A stretch of 64,000 nucleotides of DNA from Fremontodendron californicum (GCA_030761205.1 JAULJL010000017.1:3544001-3608000); one strand, 5' to 3'. Counted from the stretch's first letter, positions 23,306 through 36,642 are shown. Translations and numbers: made by a program. The notes: generated from the letters alone by a model not told the origin.

Positions 23306-25541
23306 GGTCTGGGTTTGTGTATGTTTTACATCATTTTATTTTATATTAGATGTAATCATTTTTACGTAATTTAAATATTCATATCTAAAAACAAATTATT
23401 AATTTATTATTAATTTTATAATTTTGCAATTATATGATATTTTTAATTATATTTATTTTTTAAAATTAATATTTGTTAGCACCAAAAGAATAAGAAATTA
23501 ATTTGTTATATAAAATCAAATTTTGAAATAATTTATTATAAAAAAATATGATATATTATAAATTAATCATATTGATATTTAAAATAATTGATTTGATGAA
23601 CTCGAATTTCAAAATATAAATACATTATAATTTATATTCACTATAAATTAAAAAACTTTTAAAAATAAATTCTAGTCTTCATCTATTCATTTATATACTT
23701 ATAAAATGCAAAAAATTTATGCTTATAGTCAGGATATATATATATATATACATATTAACATATATATCTATCTATCTATCATTAGTAATTCAGTATAAAG
23801 TATAAACTATAAAGTAGTACTAAAAAAATATAATTTATATTTAAATTATATGTAATAAATATATAATTAATATGATTATTTATTAATATATAATAAATAT
23901 AAATTATGTCAAAATAAAAAATGGAATTAAGGGCAATAATGTAAAAAGTTCCTAAATAGAAAATGAAATTAAACCCTAGCTTTTTTCCCTGTGTTGTTGT
24001 ATTCAAACAACAAAGCAGCGTTCTTGTTTCTTTTTCTCCCCAACAAAATTCATTTTTCCTCATCTCACCAACAAAGCGGCAACTCACGGTGTTAAAGAGT
24101 TAAAAACTCGTCGGTAAGCTTCTGGTGTTCAGGTCTGTGTTTTCAATTTCTTGTAATGCTTTTGGTGGTTTTGGGTGGAGAGTTGAAAATGAAATTCTCC
24201 ATGGGTTAGGTAATGAGAGCAAAAAGAGTGTTTTAAAAAAAAGTTATTATGTTGTAAAAAAGTGGAAATGCTATTAGTGCAGGAAACAAGGTTGGAAATC
24301 ATAGAAGAGCCAATTATTTTGCAATTTTAGGGAGACGGGATCTTTAATTTGGGTTTTTGAGTCTTCAAAAGGTCTTTCAGGGGCTGTTAGTGGTTTGGAA
24401 TAAAACCAGTTCTATGATGAAAAATAGTTTTAACTCTTATAGGTTTGTGTGAGTAAAATGTAGGTGGCTTGGTATTGATTTTGAGTTAAGCTTCAATAAT
24501 TAACAATAATAATTATAGAATTGCAGAAAACCCCTAAAAACTAAATCAAGACGAATATTAGAAAATAAAACTGAAATAAAAAGTCAATCAAAAAATTTTA
24601 TAAAAAAAACAGTTAACAAATTTTAAAAAGAAAACCCTAGAGCTTGCAATCAAGAATGCGACTAGAAATCTACCTTCGATAAATCGCGAGAAGAGGTGAT
24701 GGCGGAGGCTGTAATTTTTAGCAAGATAATTAGATTCTTTAAACTGTTTGCAATCCATGGAGGTCGAAAGCGCCCCCTGTGTTTTGATAGGCAATGAAAT
24801 TGGGTTAATTTAAATGACGATTATGCCCATGGTTCATTGTTCTTGGATGCGAAGATGTCGTGTTTCTGAATGGGGTCTTTTTTGGTAATAAAAATATGTT
24901 GAGCCGGCTCCTAAGACAGCTCGTGCTTTATGTAATGTAATGTGGGAGTTGTGACTTGTATTCAGAATCTTGCATGTAGTTTCATTTTTTGCAATTTAGT
25001 GTTTTAATTGTTTCTTTGTGAAAATGAAATTTGTTTACCTTGTATGCTAATTGAAATTATATCAATCTCCTGTAGATATAATTGTATCTGAAATAAGTGC
25101 ATTTCTGTAGCATGTTGTACCTGTTAATATTAGAGCTTAGGTCCAATTCACATCATCTGCCTTTGACACTAAGGACACTTTTTGATTGACAATATTTTCT
25201 TAAATTTCAATCTGATTTTGTATAGTGCAGCAATATACAATGCACCATTTTTCTTTTCACTGTTCCTCCAATGTTCAATAAAGTCTATCTTATTTATTAA
25301 ATGAAATCAGAATATAAAAACACTATGGAAATATTTACATAACTGCTTTGCACGATAGTGCCAACTGGTACATTCAAATTATATCATGTTAGTCTCTTTT
25401 GTCAGGTTTTTTCATACAAGTTTTGCTAATTTTCTTTCTTTCTTTTTCATAGATATTTTGGTCACCATTAGGCAATTACTAATTACTAATTTCGTCATTT
25501 GGTTATTTATTTTTTGCAGCTTTAAATTGGAACCACATACA

Positions 25542-26188
25542 ATGGATCATAGTAATACTAGTCATCAAGAGTCTGTTAATGAACATGCTGCATCAAGACA
25601 TGAGAGTAAGTTATATCTGTCTAGATTTTTATTAAATTATTAATTAAAATTAAAAATTCAGTATTTAGTTATTTTTGAACTTTTATTTTATTTTACATTT
25701 ATTACCACAATATATGATATGTGACTTTGTTTATTTTGTTAATATAGGCTTTTTGTACTTTTGATTCTCGATCTAATTCAAATAGATCGGAGTTGGATAT
25801 ATATTTAGATGAAGTTAGAGAGGACTACTACAAGGACCTTGACATTCTTGATTATTGGAAAAAAAATCAATTTCGATATCCTATCCTTGCACAAGTAGCA
25901 AAGGATGTGCTAAGCATTCCGATTACTACAGTTGCTTCAGAATCAGCATTTAGTATGGGTCGTAGAGTTATCAACAAATGGAGAAGTTGTCTTTTGTCTG
26001 AAAATGCGGAAATGTTGATTACCACTCGAAATTGGTTATATGGATATGATGGTAAGATTTTTTTTTTTTTTTTTTGCGAAACTTTTCTTAAATAATATTT
26101 TTTTGAATGATTTAGTATATATATATTTTTTGTTTTAGATGAGGAAAAGAATGCAATCACATTTGGAAGGGAGATTGTCCATCTTTAA
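25542..26188 (+). pseudogene. hAT transposase remnant with C-terminal dimerisation domain
   Basis: A first exon-like piece starts ATG GAT CAT AGT at 25542 and runs to a GTAAGT donor near 25608. A second, 25748-26051, follows an AG acceptor and encodes SNRSELDIYLDE, then LDILDYWKKNQFRYPIL, AKDVLSIPITTVASESAFS and the RVINKWRS segment, which is the hAT C-terminal dimerisation domain. A GTAAGA donor and TTTTAG acceptor join it to 26139-26188, ending FGREIVHL and a stop at 26186-26188. Intact hAT transposases have about 600-700 residues with a BED zinc finger and an RNase H-like core. Both are absent, and the splice phase of the first piece does not fit the second. This is an internally deleted, probably inactive gene. 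Confidence 0.85.
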
Positions 26189-27231
26189 TTATCTTTTGGA
26201 GGATCAAGAGCTTTTAATTTGTAAGTATGTTTATAATTTATAATATTTTACTTTTTAATATCAGTTTTGCAAACATTTAATAAAAGTTTCATTTATAATA
26301 ATATTTTTTATCTTAATTTGTAGGTTTGACTTTTTGAACATTGAGGTGATACTGCCACAAGAATTCTCTTTTGAAAGTTAGCGGGAAAGCCTAGAGTGGG
26401 ATGCAGGGACTTTGTATTATACACTTTGTTTGTATACACTTTGTTTTAGAAGCTGGAAACATTTTTTTTCATGTTGCGTTTGATGGTCCTTTATTCTCCA
26501 GGATATTTTTCTGTCCCTTTATTCTCCAGGATATTTTTCTGTCAAGAAAAAAGATTCAGAGGATAATTAAATAATTCTTTCGTGGTTTCTCTGCCTCTTT
26601 TTAAGATAGAGTTTAGGGAACTTTCTTTCAGTCGATGATTTGAGGTTTGCTTATTTATTTTAAGAGAAAACGTTAAGCTGTCAATTGCAAGTGTATTATA
26701 TATATATATATATGAAATACATATATATATATATATATTAATGTAAAATTAAATTAATTTTTTAAAAAATTTATATAGTTTGTATTTGTTTAATTTGATC
26801 ATTGTATTTTATTTTTATTTATGTAAATCATATGTGAGTAAATTAAAAATATTTAATTATTTATTTGATGTAAAAAATTTTAACAGTGAAATATATATAT
26901 ATAAAAATAATATTCTCGAGTGACATAATATTGATATTAGATCTATTTAAATATTGTTAAATTCAACTTTCAATTTATTTAACAAATGAGTAACAAAAAG
27001 ATCAAAAGTAGTGGATTAAAATACGTGCAGAAGACCAGGTATGTAAACAAAATCGGCATCAGTTTAGGGATGCAAATCCAGCAGTACTATTCCAACCATT
27101 CTCTGATCAACTTTCCATCTTCATATTAAAGTTATTGCTTTGTAAAAAAAAATATTTAATTACAATTTGATTATTTTTATTTTTAGTATTAAATTCGGGT
27201 TCGGGTTCGGGTCGGTCTCGGGTTCGGGTCC

Positions 27232-27327
27232 ATTCAGGTTCGGGCTCATTCGGGTTCGGGTTCATTCGGGTTCGGGCCCATTCGGGTTCGGGCCCATTCG
27301 GGTTCGGGCCTATTCGGGTTCGGGTTT
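27232..27327 (+). repeat. Subterminal 16-bp array, right end of hAT
   Basis: Six units of ATTCGGGTTCGGGCCC type in the same orientation as the left array, followed to 27418 by looser GGGTTCGGGTTT copies. The G-rich strand is plus at both ends, so the arrays are direct, not inverted, relative to the TIRs. Confidence 0.92.
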
Positions 27328-27441
27328 TTTCGGGTTCGGATTTTTGACTTTTTAGTCAAATCGGGTTTGGGCGGGTTCGGGTTCGGGTTTTTCTGGACGG
27401 GTTTTCGGGTTCGGGTTCATTTTGCCACCTCTAATCAAAAG

Positions 27442-29500
27442 GGACATCGAGAATAGGTGAAATTCAAATCGATAACCCAAAAGAGACATTTGAAATACTC
27501 AGATCGAATGACTAATACATGCATATTTGTATTCAAAAAGTAGGTTTCAAATCTATATTCTTAAATAATAAAAAAAATCATCATCATCATTTTCAAAGGC
27601 TCAAACAAGTTTCAAAATTACCAACCGATTATTAATTAAGATGATACGCATGTTGGACAGATTTTTACAAATTATGAGTTTGAGAAAATTTAAACGTGTA
27701 ATTTCTTACTCAATTAAATGAATTAGATAGAGATTAAGAAAGTTAAAGGTAATTCCAAAATTGCAGGCTGGATTACAGGTGATATAATTATGTTGGAGTA
27801 AATAAGTAGTGCTTTATCCTTTATGGTAGTAAACATTTTAGCATATAATACGGGCAGGCAGGGCAGTTGCTTCAATTACGCTGTCCTACTTTGTTGTTTT
27901 CCTTACTTATGGGTTTAAGTAAAGCATTTGCGATAATAACAATAACAATAGAGTGTAATAAACGTGGTGAAATATAAATTTTTTTTGAGCAAGTCAGATT
28001 ATCTGCTGCCATAAACAAATATAATATATAGTATTTGTCTTTAGACCAAATATCACAGCTTCACTCCACAGTACTCCACACCTAATTGACAGCAATTTTG
28101 TACATATATACTCAATTTGGGTGATCCATATTTAATCTCATTTCACCTTAATTAGCAATTAGCTATAAAACTAGTTAGGCTGTTATTATTAGGTCCAGAA
28201 AACCCATAAAAATTGGATGGACCATCACCTGATTGTTCAACAAATAACTCATAAGTAACCATCAATTATATATATATATATATATATATAATTAATCATG
28301 TATTATTCTCAAGGGTTTTGGCTTAAACCTTTAAACAAATCAATTTTCTAAAGACTAAAAACCATATTTCCTACTATTACTTATTCAACCTCCCTAATGT
28401 AACATTAACATAATTATTTGTTGATTTAGCTAAAGTTTAACAAAAACAACAATAATTAACAATTTAACATTGTATCCTCACATGTGTGAATCTTCATTAA
28501 AACTCATTTTCCAAATTTTCCATTTGTATTAGTATTATTATTATTATTTACTAATTATATTTCTGTCAATGTTACTTTAAACTAAACAATATTTGTATAA
28601 TCTATGGCAGAGCCACATTAGATCGGGACATGGCCCTGCAAGATTTTTGAAAATCCTCAATTATATATATATATATTAGACTTCTTTAGTTATTTTTTTT
28701 ATGTTAGTACTTAAATTTTTCATGTATGTTGATTATATTTATATAAATGAAATTATATATTTCACATATAATTATTTATAAGATAAAAATATATATCATA
28801 AAAAAAATTTAAGATATATATTTTATTTTTATTTAACCTCTAACTTAAAATCATGATTAACTATGAGTCTTAGCCAAAAGCTCAATAGTGCAACATGTAC
28901 TTTTCTAGATTAAATCCAATTTCAATCATTAATGGGCAATAGCGTGAGATTCTTTTTCAAAAATGAAAAAAAAAAAATCAGAAAAATACCAAATTTCCAT
29001 AAAAAACTTATACCATATTTAAATAGTAACAAAGCGTATTTCGAACCTTCGAACCAGGCTGTGCCTATTTTCGTCAGTTGCAATTCCTCAAATCCTCTAT
29101 TTAGAACACTTTCCATACTATACAACTCCATAATTGACGACACTCCTTTACCATCAGATACAGGCCACCTGTCCATTTGAGGGCGTTTTAGTAATCTAAC
29201 TAACCCATCATTTCCACTAATGGTCGAAAACACCCTTAATGTCGTATTCGAACAAGCACGGAATCAAAACTCTCGCTGTTTTCCAAAAATTTCGGTTTTG
29301 ATTAAAAAATAATGAAATAACCGCAAAGAAAAGTAGCAAAAGACAAAAACGAAAAGAAACTAGAACAAACAAAAGAGAAAAAGAAAGAAAAAATTTCCCC
29401 TATTTTCGAGCCATTTTGAAATTAAAAAAATGCTTCGTGATACAATATCTCCAAATTAATCCTAAAGATTTTTTTGTTGTTGTTAATGTTCGAGTATAAC
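27442..29500. other. Intergenic stretch upstream of the kinase gene
   Basis: AT-rich with (TA)n at 28266-28290. At 28922-29233 a minus-strand frame of ~100 codons in less AT-rich DNA (with GSKYALLLFKYG) has no recognised homology. The 150-250 bases before 29700 are pyrimidine-rich (CTTCTCTTTCTCTGTGTC near 29540) and are probably the core promoter and 5' UTR of the kinase gene. Confidence 0.5.
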
Positions 29501-29751
29501 ATTAAATAATAAAAACTCTTTATAATTTCATTCCTCAACCCTTCTCTTTCTCTGTGTCTTTATCTCAGTCTCGCTTCTTTCTTTTTCTTTTTTTCATCTG
29601 TGACTCGAAATTTTATTTCATTATTTTCTTTTATCGTTTTCTCGCCGCAGATCTCTTTTTAGTATCAGATCAGGAGGGAAGGGGAGGAAGGTTGCGGGAA
29701 CCGTCCGATGTGTAGACTTTTGACTTTGTTGTGATCGGGGGGGAATTTAGG

Positions 29752-32700
29752 ATGGGGCAATGTTACGGCAAAGTTAATCAAACGGGAGTAAAGGAAACGA
29801 CGGCGTCAAATGATACGACAACAACAGTGGTGGTTTCAGCCGATCGGGGACAAACGCCAGTACAGTCGGGTAATGGCGGTGTTAATTTTCCGTCAGTGAA
29901 GAATACTCCAGCTAGGTCTTCCAACCAGAGTCCATGGCCCAGCCCATATCCCCACGGGGTGTCTGCCAGTCCGCTTCCCCCGGGAGTATCGCCTTCTCCT
30001 GCGAGGGCTTCAAGGGGTTCGACGCCTAGGAGGTTCTTCCGGCGGCCGTTCCCGCCGCCTTCGCCGGCGAAACACATAAAAGCGTCGCTGTTGAAGCGGC
30101 TTGGCGGGAAGCCAAAGGAAGGAACGATCCCCGAGGATCGCGGAACTGAGCCGGAGCAAGCGCTGGATAAGAGCTTTGGTTATGGCAAGAATTTTGGAGC
30201 TAAGTATGAGCTTGGAAAAGAAGTAGGGCGAGGGCATTTTGGTCACACTTGCTCTGCTACAGGTAAAAAGGGTGAGCTCAAGGATCAACCCGTTGCTGTT
30301 AAGATCATCTCAAAAGCTAAGGTAGAATGTTCTCTTTTACTCCTTTTTTATCCAGTTCTTACACTGTTTGTGCTAAGTAATTTTAGTTAATTTAAGAAAT
30401 TATTGAGATATTGAGATTGTTTTCTTAATGTGGGGTTCTTTTTGGAGGTATTATTCTTAAAATTGGATTTCATTAAAATATTCTTAAGAGAAGGACCTTT
30501 AGTTATTGATTGATGGTATTGTTATGTATTCCGAACATCAGATAGATGTTTGTTTTTTCGATTCAAGTAACTCGGTAGGAGTATTTCTTAGTTGAAGAAG
30601 GTGAGTTACATAAGCTAGACATAATTATAGAATAATCATGTTAACGACTTTGGCACTGCCAACCTTACTTATCATTGATATTTGGCAGTTACATGAGCTA
30701 TTTGAGACATATGAGGGTTAAAAGGATATCTGTTGCTTTGATTAGCCGTATCATTTTTGTCGGTTAGGAGGAAGCCTGATTGTGATTGTAATTCTAGAAG
30801 ACCGAAAGAAGACAAATGTGTATTTGTATTTATTTGATGATCATGTAGGGTATCTAGCAATAATACTGGGTATTCTACTCGAGATCTGTTGCATCTATAG
30901 TCTAAAATGGAAATGTAACCGTAGCCACATCAACTACAATAGAATTAGGTGGGAATGCAAACTTTGTTTCTCCAATGAGAGACTTTTGGTGTCTTATCCA
31001 CGTGTTGCCGAGTATGACTTTAGAGTCGAGACCTACGAAATATACAATTTTTGATGCTGTATATTGGGGGGACATTGTCATGGGCTCATGGCTGTCATGT
31101 TTTTTAAAGAGGATATATGTTTACGATAAGACAAGACATGGTTGTGTGATTTCCCTATTAGCGCTACCAATCTCTGATACCTTGTCTAGATATGTTATAT
31201 ATATATTTTCGTTTGAATTGCTGATAAGGAAAAATTTTACAAAGAATCGAAGGATTATTGTAGAAAAACAGAAAGAGATTCATGCATGTGGTTCAGTATC
31301 GCTTTAGAATTGTCAAGTATTTAATTAGAAAACTTGTAATTGTTTAATGCTACTATAATTTTGGTGATATGATGGGAATGTGAGGTATTTAACTGAAAAG
31401 CCTTCAATAACCAAGATATGCAGTAGTAACGTCTTTAATTATGTTGCTGTATAGGTAACATGCATGCAATTCAGATGGATTTATGCAACAAAAGTATTAC
31501 AAGACCCATAATAAACAACCCTCTTCGGTAATGCCATAATGAGTATACATGACAAAGTAAGCTCAGTCAAATGACATTTAGCTGTCTCTGCTGCTTGAAA
31601 TTAGAGGGTTTCCCAGGTGTGGTATCCTTTCTGGGATGAGAGTAATCAAAATCATGGAGTAATATTTTCTGGATCATTATTTTATTGCTTCATGGGAGAT
31701 AATGAGATGCTTTCTGATGTTTATTACCGTTTAAAAAGGGCAGTGCTGTTTTGTTTTGTTTGGATTTTCTTGACTATGATCAAATATGATGATAGGGGTA
31801 GGACAAAAGAAGTATAAGTCGCTATGACGGTGGTTCAGGACATCACACAAGAAAACTTAAAAGATTAATTATCCTCCAATTGATTGCAAGATGAGATTTG
31901 AGGGGCATTTCGTGATACAATTCGTATCTACCAGTTGTGGCCAACTACATAGGAAAATATGCTAGTGGCTGTTTACATTTTCCAAAGAATCTATAGGGAG
32001 GAATTTGAGCTTCATTCAGTTGCTATTCAGACCATGAGGTCATGTTAAATTTAAAATCATCTAATTTTTGGAGATGTTTTATAGTTTTCATTTCCTTTAA
32101 TGAGTTCCCCCTTTGCGTGTGTGTCAAATTTTATTATCTAAGCAAGAAAGATACATCTCTTAGGCCATCTTTCTGCCTACTTAAAAGGTTTGTGGGTAAT
32201 TGAGCTTGTGTTTGACAACCTTGTTTTACCTTATTTCGTGTCAAAGCAATTCTTTCTAAATTTCTGAGGATCATTCTAGTTTTTCTTTCTTTTTCTCATA
32301 ATTTTAAGCAGAGACCTGGTATCTTGTCTGCATTATGCTTGTAATTAATTTTTCCAATTTAATCCTTTTATTTTCCCTTTTTGGTTTCCTTTTCAATGCT
32401 AACTTCCCAAAACTTGTGATTAAATGTGTTGATTGGCCACGGGGCCTGACATGGTGGTTCCCCCCTCCCTTTATTCTGACATGGTGGTTCCCCCCTCCCT
32501 TTATTCGGGTGGGGTCTTCCACAGGACTAGGCGCTCTAATACCAGGTCCTTTATCTCTAAAGGGTTATGCTATTATTCCCCAAGGGGAAAAATAGAAAAG
32601 AATGAAGTGTTGATTCCACCTGCTGCATTTTAACCAGATTTATTTGACAGATGACAACAGCAATATCAATTGAAGACGTTCGAAGGGAGGTGAAAATATT

Positions 32701-35700
32701 AAAAGCACTATCAGGACATAAGCATCTGGTCAAATTTTATGATGCATGTGAGGACGCCAATAACGTGTACATAGTCATGGAGTATGTCTTTTCTTGTTTC
32801 TGTTAAAATATATTTTGGGAAAATGGTTTATCTTCGTTAAAGCTATGTCCTTGCATTATCCTTTCTACTTGCAGATCATTTTATTTTTGGTCTTCAAGTA
32901 GATTCAGTTCCTTTATTTTAGTAGGTTTTCTTTAGTAACTTTTTGAACCTTTCTGCATTCTGGATTTTAAAACATAATAATCGGCCTGATTTTCTCTGTG
33001 GAAATTCGGGTAATATTCCAACTGTATCATCATAAAATTTTGTATTGCATTTCTAAAATGTTGGGTCTGACACTTGTGAAATTCTGTTGCTTATCAGATT
33101 ATGTGAAGGTGGAGAGCTATTAGACAGAATTTTGGCGAGGTAACTTGTTTTTCTGTAATGTCTATGTTTTCAGGGCTACTAATTCACCAGTGTTTGAATA
33201 TCATTATCTTTATAGAAACCAGAGGGTTAGACAGATGTCATCCTTGTTATACCCTTGGATTTGTCATGTTAATGGCTGTTAATCAGTTTTATCCCCCCAT
33301 TTTTGTTCACTACCTCTTTTGCCTTAGATTTGACGGGATTATACAGAAGATTAAATGGTCCCTAATGTGATTAGTTTGTTATGTCGTGACACTGATATGA
33401 GAATTTCTCTATTCCAGGGGAGGAAGATACACTGAGGAAGACGCAAAAGCTATAGTTGTACAAATTTTAAGTGTGGTTTCATTTTGTCATCTTCAGGGAG
33501 TTGTGCATCGTGACTTAAAGCCAGAGGTTTTACTTTTTTACTTTTGTCTTTGATTTAAATGGATTGTGAAACTGAAAAGTATATGTTCTGGCATATTAAC
33601 ATATCTCTGATGCTATTCTTTATTGCTTGAGCTACAGAACTTCCTTTTCACTTCCGGAGGTGAAGATGCTGACATGAAACTAATTGATTTCGGTCTTTCT
33701 GACTTTATTAGACCAGGTAATGACTGATTATCACCCATCAACTGTAGCTTGGTTCGCCAATGAACATACCTCCCTTCATAGCTTTTGTAAAGCCATCAAA
33801 TGAAAGACTGTAAGCAGTGATGATAATCCACCACCTATTTTTTGTTTGGTTCCTTTCTAGACGAGTAATGTTTTTATATTCTTATAGGATAATTGAGTAT
33901 AAACATACAAATTTGCAGAAATGTTCTAGCACCTTTTTTCTACTGCAAATTGGAGAGGAAATTAAGTTGTTTCCATTTAAACCATAAACCCTAAAATCCT
34001 AAACCCTAAGGGAGCAAAATGTTGTGGGGGTATTAACTTTTGCTATTAAATATGTCTGCGCATGTTTGAATGGGATGTCTATCAATTTCCATTTTCTACT
34101 TTAAATAATGGTCATTATATCAATAGAGTGGAAGTCAAGTCAAGTCACAGCTAATAGTCTATTTTTTAAACTTTTATGCCATGTATTTTTGTTTCAGATG
34201 AAAGACTCAATGATATTGTTGGAAGTGCATATTATGTTTCTCCTGAAGTTCTGCATAGATCTTATAGTATGGAAGCAGATATATGGAGCATCGGAGTAAT
34301 CGGCTACATCTTGTTATGCGGAAGCCGGCCATTCTGGGCACGTACAGAATCTGGAATTTTTCGTTCTGTGCTAAGATCCGATCCCAACTTTGATGATTTG
34401 CCCTGGCCGTCTGTCTCTCCAGAGGCCAAAGACTTTGTTAAGAGACTCCTAAACAAGGATTACAGAAAAAGAATGACTTCTGTTCAAGCTCTAAGTAAGT
34501 TGGGACTTTGTACTAAACTGGTGAACACATGAATTTTACCCCATTGTGAAAATGGTTAATTACATTTGTCTGACAAGCCAGTCACTTTTGGCGGTAGGAT
34601 TAATGCACTGCTCAGATGAATTATAAAACACTTTTATGTTATTTCAGCTCATCCTTGGTTGCGGGATGACAATCGTCCAATCCCTCTTGATATATTGATA
34701 TACAAGTTACTCAAGTCATACCTTCAAGCGACACCATTTAAACGTGCTGCACTAAGGGTACAATTTTTCTCTTTTTTTCTTTTTCTCATTACAGAAATGT
34801 GCGCGTCAACTTTGTGAACCTTAGCTTTCTTTTTCCCCCTTCCCTCTCCTTCCTTCCCTCTTAATGTCTTTTAACGGTATTTCTTGCTCTAGGTTGCCAA
34901 AATGTTTTGTGACCAATTGCAAAAATCCTAGTGAAAAGCTAAAGATTGTTACAGCAAATAGCCCATTTGAATTTATATTTTGATTTTCAACTATACAAAT
35001 ATGTTAAAACTGTCGAACATCCTTTGCAACTGTAAATTTTTTGTGAAAATTAGTGACTTGCTTATGAAAGTTCTAAAATTTAATTGATATTTTCAGGTGT
35101 GCATTTTAGCTTATTTAAGATGTTATATTTTATTGGTATCATTTTCAATTGAAGTTAGGTTTTTCTTGTAAAAATTAAAACTCCTCTTGTATTTCTTGTA
35201 CTATGTAAGTCTTTCATTAATTTTGCTTTATGCACGACTGCTAAAGGAATTGAGAGAACTGTTTTTTGTAGCAATTACCCATGATTTCCATATAAACATG
35301 ATTGTTTCTGACTTGGCTAGAGCATGTAGAAATATGTGTGTGTGCCAGTGCGTTACATGTGTTTTGCTTTCTGTCACCCTCTAACTTGTGTTTTTGTATT
35401 ACAACTGTAGGCTCTTTCGAAAGCATTGACTGAAGATGAGCTGGTTTATCTCAGGGCACAATTCAGGCTGTTGGAACCGAATAGAGATGGGAGTGTCTCT
35501 CTTGAAAATTTTAAAATGGTTATTGTCTGCCTCTATAATCCTATCAATTCAAGTTTTAAGACTAAAATGGTTAATGATATGAAGATGATTCCTATTCTGT
35601 TCATTGGCATGACATGTTGACTTAATTAGGGAATAATAGGGTATCTCAATAATCTGTCCTTTTTTTCCGCTTTTTTTCTGGGGACCTTATCTTTGATATC

Positions 35701-36508
35701 TATTTTTTTTTAAGTAGTTTATTTAACTTATATTAGTGTATCAATTTTGCAGGCACTTGCTCGAAATGCTACTGAAGCAATGGGTGAATCAAGGGTACCT
35801 GACATTCTTAATGCTGTAAGGCTCTTAGTAGAAGTTCTCCTTGGTAGCAATTTTTATTAAGCTTTCTTCTCACAATTTAGTTTTGGTTTGACATATTGGC
35901 TTTAAGAGTCTTCATGCCAAGAAGAAAATGGTTTTTATATAAAATTGCTTTATTATTATCAAAAGATCTTTGGAGTTTGGTATCTGTATATGCTTTTACT
36001 TTCCAAATGTTTAAGCATCTTAATCAGCATTCATGATTATTACCTGCTTCTATCACCTTATTCATGATCGTCGCATTATTGTTTGCTCGCTCAGATGGGA
36101 TCGCTTGCGTATAGGAAGATGTACTTTGAAGAGTTTTGTGCAGCTGCAATTAGCACACATCAATTGGAAGCAGTTGAAGGCTGGGAGCAGATTGCCTCCA
36201 CTGCTTTCGAGCATTTCGAACAGGAGGGCAATCGAGTAATTTCAATTGAAGAATTGGCACGGGTATGTTTAATTTTTGCTTCCAAACATTACACAACCTC
36301 ATCTTGTCCTATAATATATATATATATATATTATATATTTTATGTTGTTGTGACTCCTTTTTGATTATAGGAGTTGAATGTCGGCCCTTCAGCTTATTCA
36401 TTCCTCAAAGACTGGATCAGAATCTCTGATGGAAAGCTTAATTTACTTGGATATAAAAAATTTTTACATGGTGTGACGGTTCGTAGCTCGAATACAAGAC
36501 ATCATTAG
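29752..36508 (+). CDS. CRK3: CDPK-related protein kinase, CRK3-like (11 exons, 604 aa)
   Basis: A serine/threonine kinase of the plant CDPK-related (CRK) family. Exons: 29752-30321, 32651-32781, 33098-33139, 33418-33526, 33638-33716, 34198-34494, 34648-34757, 35411-35518, 35753-35815, 36095-36262, 36371-36508. All introns are GT-AG, phases agree, and the total is 605 codons. The start gives MGQCYGK: Gly2 for myristoylation and Cys4 for palmitoylation, implying membrane attachment. A Pro/Ser-rich region (50-105) precedes the kinase domain (~153-414), with GRGHFGHTC, Lys184 in VAVK, HRDLKPE (Asp280), DFG (301-303) and the SPE motif. The C-terminal third (~450-595) holds degenerate EF-hands: [12 protein letters not shown] lacks the acidic residue at loop position 12. 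CRKs are therefore generally regarded as weakly or not calcium-regulated through these hands. From recall, N-terminus and overall layout match Arabidopsis CRK3 best; orthology is inference. Intron 1 is 2.3 kb. Confidence 0.95.
32446..32505 (+). repeat. 30-bp tandem duplication in intron 1 of the kinase gene
   Basis: Two identical 30-bp units beginning CTGACATGGTGGTTCCCCCC abut at 32475/32476. They lie ~150 bases upstream of exon 2, in a GC-rich patch unlike the rest of the intron. Confidence 0.93.
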
Positions 36509-36513
36509 TTTTT

Positions 36514-36642
36514 AGCCATTGATATTATAAAGTCCTTAAAAATTCATGACTTGAGGGTTTTTTTTTTTTCAAAAATTTTTAAGCATTGATATTATATAGT
36601 CCTTAAAATTCATAACATTTTGAATGACTTGTGGGTTTTTTT
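36514..36642 (+). repeat. Direct duplication in the kinase 3' UTR
   Basis: AGCCATTGATATTATAAAGTCC...CATGACTTGAGGGTTTT (36514-36570) recurs as AAGCATTGATATTATATAGTCC...GACTTGTGGGTTTT (36581-36642), the second with a ~12-base insertion. It begins six bases after the stop codon, so it lies in the probable 3' UTR. Confidence 0.8.

Larger units (their letters stand above)
23127..27433 (+). mobile_element. 4.3-kb hAT transposon, internally deleted
   Basis: The left end TAGAGGTGGCAA and the right end TTGCCACCTCTA (with one intervening T) form the terminal inverted repeat. A perfect 8-bp target-site duplication ATCAAAAG flanks it (23119-23126 and 27434-27441), the size typical of hAT elements. Inside are G-rich 16-bp arrays at both ends, a probable leader region around 23940-24130, and a transposase remnant at 25542-26188. 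The perfect duplication suggests a fairly recent insertion. It lacks most of the transposase coding region, so it should be non-autonomous. Confidence 0.92.

Noticed and set aside
23045..23374. Two overlapping open frames with Gly/Ser/Arg/Phe-rich repeats
   Set aside because: They are translations of the 16-bp subterminal array of the hAT element. The repeat period is not a multiple of three, so more than one frame stays open by chance.
24674..24810. Possible small gene starting ATGGCGGAGGC inside the hAT element
   Set aside because: A ~30-codon frame without recognised motif or continuation; probably chance or leader sequence.
27167..27355. Open frame with GFG/RVR repeats at the right end of the hAT element
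   Set aside because: Same artefact as at the left end.
29778..30288. Minus-strand open frames over the first kinase exon
   Set aside because: Antisense shadows of the GC-rich exon 1. The plus strand carries the recognised N-terminus and kinase motifs.
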